Below, one piece after another: positions 60,421 to 64,000 of a stretch of 64,000 bases of DNA. The stretch lies in NCBI GenBank assembly GCA_023055355.1, contig JALJCS010000004.1, positions 22,714,244-22,778,243 of the forward strand. Direction: 5' to 3'. This DNA comes from Agelaius tricolor. Its lineage: Eukaryota; Chordata; Aves; Passeriformes; Icteridae. The notes below the pieces were generated by a model that did no database searches, was not told the origin of the DNA, and saw nothing but the letters and a program-made list of their open reading frames with translations. Numbering within the stretch: the first letter of the stretch is position 1; every line of letters begins with the position of its first letter. The position numbers and the translations under genes were made by a program.

Positions 60421-60490
60421 GGAAAAACAAAAAACAAAAACAAACCCAAAACCAAAAGCAAACAAACCAAAAAGCCACCCAAAGGCAAAT
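60421..60490. repeat. A/C-rich low-complexity tract
   Basis: Irregular AAAAC/AAACCC-type text, the opposite polarity of the G/T tract at 23888-23974. Confidence 0.8.
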
Positions 60491-62298
60491 AGGCAAATCA
60501 CAACCAACTACAAAATCAGAACAATCTGAGATTTTGAAAGTTGAAAGATCTTTTTTGACAAACAGGGTAGGAAATATGAAAGGGCCCAATCTCAGAAAGG
60601 ATCTGGTTGTCTAAGAAAAAACTCAGAACCCCACATCCTAATCTCCTGCTAATTATTTCAGGACACATTAGAGATATTTATTCATAGAATTTTAATTTTT
60701 TTGCTGTTTCCAGCAAATGACCATAATCGTAGTTTGTCCTGTGTCTAAGTAGGTAGGTCTTGCAACACAAGTACCCCCTGTGAATGTAACCATACTTCCA
60801 TAAACACAGATGACCTTTTAACTCACTTTAGTCAGGATGTAAACATGTTTAAAAGTTCAGTATTTACAGTAACTGTGCTTTGAAAGAGTAAATAAAAATT
60901 ATTTAAGTAAGATTGCAAGATTAGCTCTTTTGTATTAAATTTTTGATTACTTTCCTCGTAATCCTTCTGCAGTCATGCAGAACGTGGCTGTTGCCTCCAT
61001 CCACATCAGCCTGCTTGTCTTGGCATCATTCTGTGAGGTGGTAAAAGTGGTACAGATATCCAGTTCCTTGTGCATACTGTATTCTGCAATATCTTTTGCT
61101 AATCTAGGTCTACAATTTCATTTTGAAAGCCATGCTTTACAAGTCACCTGTTGATGTATAATAAAAGCAGAGATATATACCTTATAATCTTCTGATTTTA
61201 AATTTAGGCAATAAAAATGCATGTTACAGACAAAGTATAAAAATATACATATTCTCTTACACACTTCTGTGTTCTTTAGAGGTCATCCATCCTTTTAAAT
61301 CAGGTTTTCTATTTTTTTCAGTCATGTAAACTTCTCTTTCTTTCTCTGTCATGCTGGAAACAGAAGTCCTTTACTGCTGACACAAACTAAGACGCTTGTA
61401 CCTGTTTCTTCTATATTCTCTTGTGACTTGCTCCTTAAGTTTGTATTGTTTCTTAAGATGGAACACTTATTGCTTGACCATTGTATTTTCTTGCTAAAAG
61501 AATTTTTCTTCATATCACAGTTCCAAACATAAGTTAAAGGAAATTGGTATCAATTAGTTCTCCTCAAATGTCTCTATAAAAATAGCAAAATATCAGGACT
61601 GAATTTTTTTTCACCAAATATATTAAATGTTGAATGTTGTAAGTGCAGACTTCTGAAAATTAAAAGGCTTTCCAAGAATCAGGAATATTAATAAATTGTA
61701 AGTGGGGGTTCCCAAGTACTTAGTTATATTGGCTCAATTTTCCATATACTTAAAGATTTTGTATTTAAGCCTTGGAGGAGCAGTATGTTTAAAGCTTCTC
61801 ATAAGTGAACTACTTGTCAAATAACAAGTTACATGATACATGAAAAATCCTCATCCTCACTAATACTACTTTTTTTTCTTGGTCAGGATTAAAAACCTGA
61901 AAGATTTGAAGCTCCAGTGGTCCAGCATATTATGAGTTATCCATCTTTAATGTAGTAGTATTCAATGTTTTATTAATAGCAATTTTTTGCTTAAAAATTC
62001 TTCCTGATATTATTAAGGATGATGTGACATCCTTATTTTGCATTGAACTTGTTCCTGCCATTTGGTATTTATGTTCTTTTGTATAGTTAGTTATCTGGCT
62101 GCCTGGGATGACCAGATGAGTGAATAGCATAATTTCAGAGATATGTGCTTAGTTTGACATAGTAAGGACCCAGCAACACTATACAGCTAAGTATTTTTAG
62201 TAAGAAGTCACTGTGCCTTTCACTGATATTCTAGGTAAACACACAAGGAAAAACTGCTTCTCAACAACTGAGCTGTTAAGGAGCACTTTTGTGACCAG

Positions 62299-62434
62299 AA
62301 AAAAGGGACAGAAGTGGTAATGGAGAAGTCGTAATTTTTGCTATGTTGTTTGAAAAAACATACAAGAAAAAAGGGAAAGAAGTGGTAATGGAGAAGTGGC
62401 AATTTTTGCTATGTTGTTTGAAAAAACATACAAG
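62299..62434. repeat. Tandem duplication, 2 x 68 bp
   Basis: Two head-to-tail copies (62299-62366 and 62367-62434) differ at three positions. Each begins aaaaaaggga and ends aaaacatacaag. The differing bases are c/a at 62309 and two in the tcgtaa/tggcaa segment. The level of divergence suggests a moderately recent duplication. Confidence 0.95.
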
Positions 62435-64000
62435 CTCTGTGCTCAAATTTGTAGAGGTCTTGCCTTTTGATACCAATTGGCAGATCTTTAAATTGCAAAG
62501 CATATGTTCTCTCTTATAAGTGAAGCAGTGCTGTGATTTTACAGTCTTTCAAGTTTGTAGTGACCAGGTACATAGTAAATATGTATAACAATTATTTTTA
62601 TGAGATGGCTGGGTGTTTGAACTCTGCTGGTAATGCATATCTCTATTCCAGACTTCTGTTTAGCAGGAAGAACCATAAATGTGTACCTATGTTTTTACAA
62701 ATACTCATAAGGTTATCAAGCTTCTTGCAAAATTTTACGTATTTTTAAAGGTTTTGTTCTTGAATGCAGCAAACTGCGCAGGAAAAAAAAAAGCATGTTT
62801 TTTTGTTCTTCTCTATTTAAGTGAAATTGTCTAGTTTTCATGACTCTCAGGGGAAGACTGAAAAAATTCCCAGGTACATGACAAAGGATTACCAATAAAC
62901 TGTGACTAAAAACATTTACTAGTTGTCTACCAGGGATGAGGTCTTTTTTTGCCTTTTGCAGGCTACGAATACAGATTTTATCAAAAATTATATTATATGG
63001 TCTTCATTAAAAATTCTTAGTACATGTTGAGAAACAAGAAAATTTTTTTTTTAATTCTATGTTGTTTTGATCCTTTATATTGAGAGTTCAAAATACAAAT
63101 AGATGGAAACTTCAGCAAACAGTTGTCCTCAATCTCATTACTTTCATAGCATCATTGTATAGTCAGTCACTGTGTAATGATAAAGGGTAATATTTTCTTT
63201 ATGTCAAGTCTCTGTACAAGTTCATGAGTAAGAGTCAGCATGGATTTATCAAAAAATAAATAATTTTGCAGCAACCTGATAGTCTTCCATAATGCTGTAT
63301 GGAAGTATGCACACTTTCTTGAAAGAAGGGATCTTCTGATTGCAGTAAGGGTTTTCATGGTATCCATGACTTTGTGCAAATAGAAAAATTAGAAAAGAGA
63401 AAGATGAGAAAAGTGAGCAACCATTGAGGAACTCTCTGTGAGAAGCTGCATCAGTTCTTGACATCCCTCAAAATGGGCATGAATCCAGTGGCTTCCCAGT
63501 GGGAGTCTTACCTCGAGATCTATTAGACTTCTTCTCTCTCACTTCTCTGTTCTGGAAGTGTGAAACAAACAGTCCTTCCCTGCCCCTTTTGATATGAAAT
63601 TCCCAACCACAGAATGGGAGGTTGTCTCTCTACCTCTTTGAAACTGAGGTAATCCTGATTTCATTTGTCCATTGTGTTTCTTTTTCACCTACCTTCTGAG
63701 GTGTAGTATGTCTGAAGGCTTTAAGATTGGCTGTCTAGGTCAGGAAAACAGCCTGAGTAAAAGCTGAATTTTAAAATTTAGAATTTTTTTCAAGTCATCC
63801 TGTAGTGGTATATTTTTGTTCTAATATTCTTTCAGTTGTTACTGTGTTGTATTCAACATGTTTTAAATGGTTTGATCCTACCTACCCCCATGCAGTTGGT
63901 TTAATCCACCATTGTTTCCTCCCGCTTTCCATGTCTGTCAGTACAAGTACATTGCATCATCATCCCAGCAAAATAAAGACTATTTCTGGTCTGAATTAAT

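Larger units (their letters stand above)
44811..64000. other. AT-rich non-coding DNA to the window end, no retroelement recognised
   Basis: About 19 kb in which no CR1, LTR or gene could be identified. It holds short duplications (45815-45854, 62299-62434), simple repeats (49210-49242, 56877-56927, 57901-57917), A/C- or G/T-rich tracts (58255-58300, 60421-60490) and two splice-bounded open stretches (50235-50362, 59228-59428). Longer frames such as 46588-47136 and 57500-57844 (minus) show no known domain. Confidence 0.45.

Noticed and set aside
1..64000. tRNA, rRNA, CRISPR arrays, operons or riboswitches
   Set aside because: No tRNA B-box with a matching cloverleaf, no rRNA text and no regularly spaced repeats were seen. 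The DNA is vertebrate, so bacterial-type features are not expected.

Overview
The window looks like a piece of a bird nuclear genome, most likely a songbird (Passeriformes). It is AT-rich, CpG-poor and has no convincing protein-coding host gene on either strand. What can be recognised is dominated by CR1 LINE retrotransposon fragments and endogenous-retrovirus LTRs. CR1 pieces carry the typical 3' end of tandem ATTCTRTG octamers (CACAGAAT when antisense). The LTR at 4415-4807 closely resembles, from memory, an LTR type that is very common in songbirds. No bacterial features, tRNA, rRNA or CRISPR arrays were seen. Most open frames are chance frames, or frames inside CR1 and LTR sequence.

Layout: 1-2224 holds nothing recognised. 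2225-4200 is an antisense CR1 fragment interrupted by about 0.8 kb that looks like a minus-strand LTR. 4409-4813 is a solo LTR with an exact 6-bp target-site duplication. 7260-8240 is another antisense CR1 fragment, followed by a perfect 28-bp palindrome. Short CR1 3' tails lie near 9.7 kb (antisense) and 11.6 kb (sense). 13619-15764 is a composite in which an antisense LTR and a sense LTR share inverted ends around an unrecognised 0.6-kb core. Antisense CR1 fragments lie at 19.9-20.6 kb and 22.6-22.8 kb. 26735-27995 is a nested pair of LTRs, with a GC-rich minisatellite and a four-fold repeat of a TATA-like 16-mer. A 1.2-kb antisense CR1 with reverse transcriptase motifs lies at 31.8-33.0 kb and a sense CR1 tail at 40.3-40.65 kb. 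The best preserved CR1, with a 178-residue open C-terminal frame, lies at 44.03-44.81 kb. From 44.8 kb to the end only short tandem duplications and simple repeats were found.

The gene-free remainder may be intergenic or a large intron. CR1 orientation is skewed: seven fragments are antisense to the given strand and two are sense. That would fit an intron of a plus-strand gene, but the numbers are small. Several stretches of higher complexity, and a few open frames bounded by good splice consensus, are listed as candidates only. They rest on pattern reading without any alignment. No convincing new biological system was found. The most unusual structures are the nested LTR with the reiterated TATA-like repeat, the inverted LTR composite, and several near-perfect hairpins.
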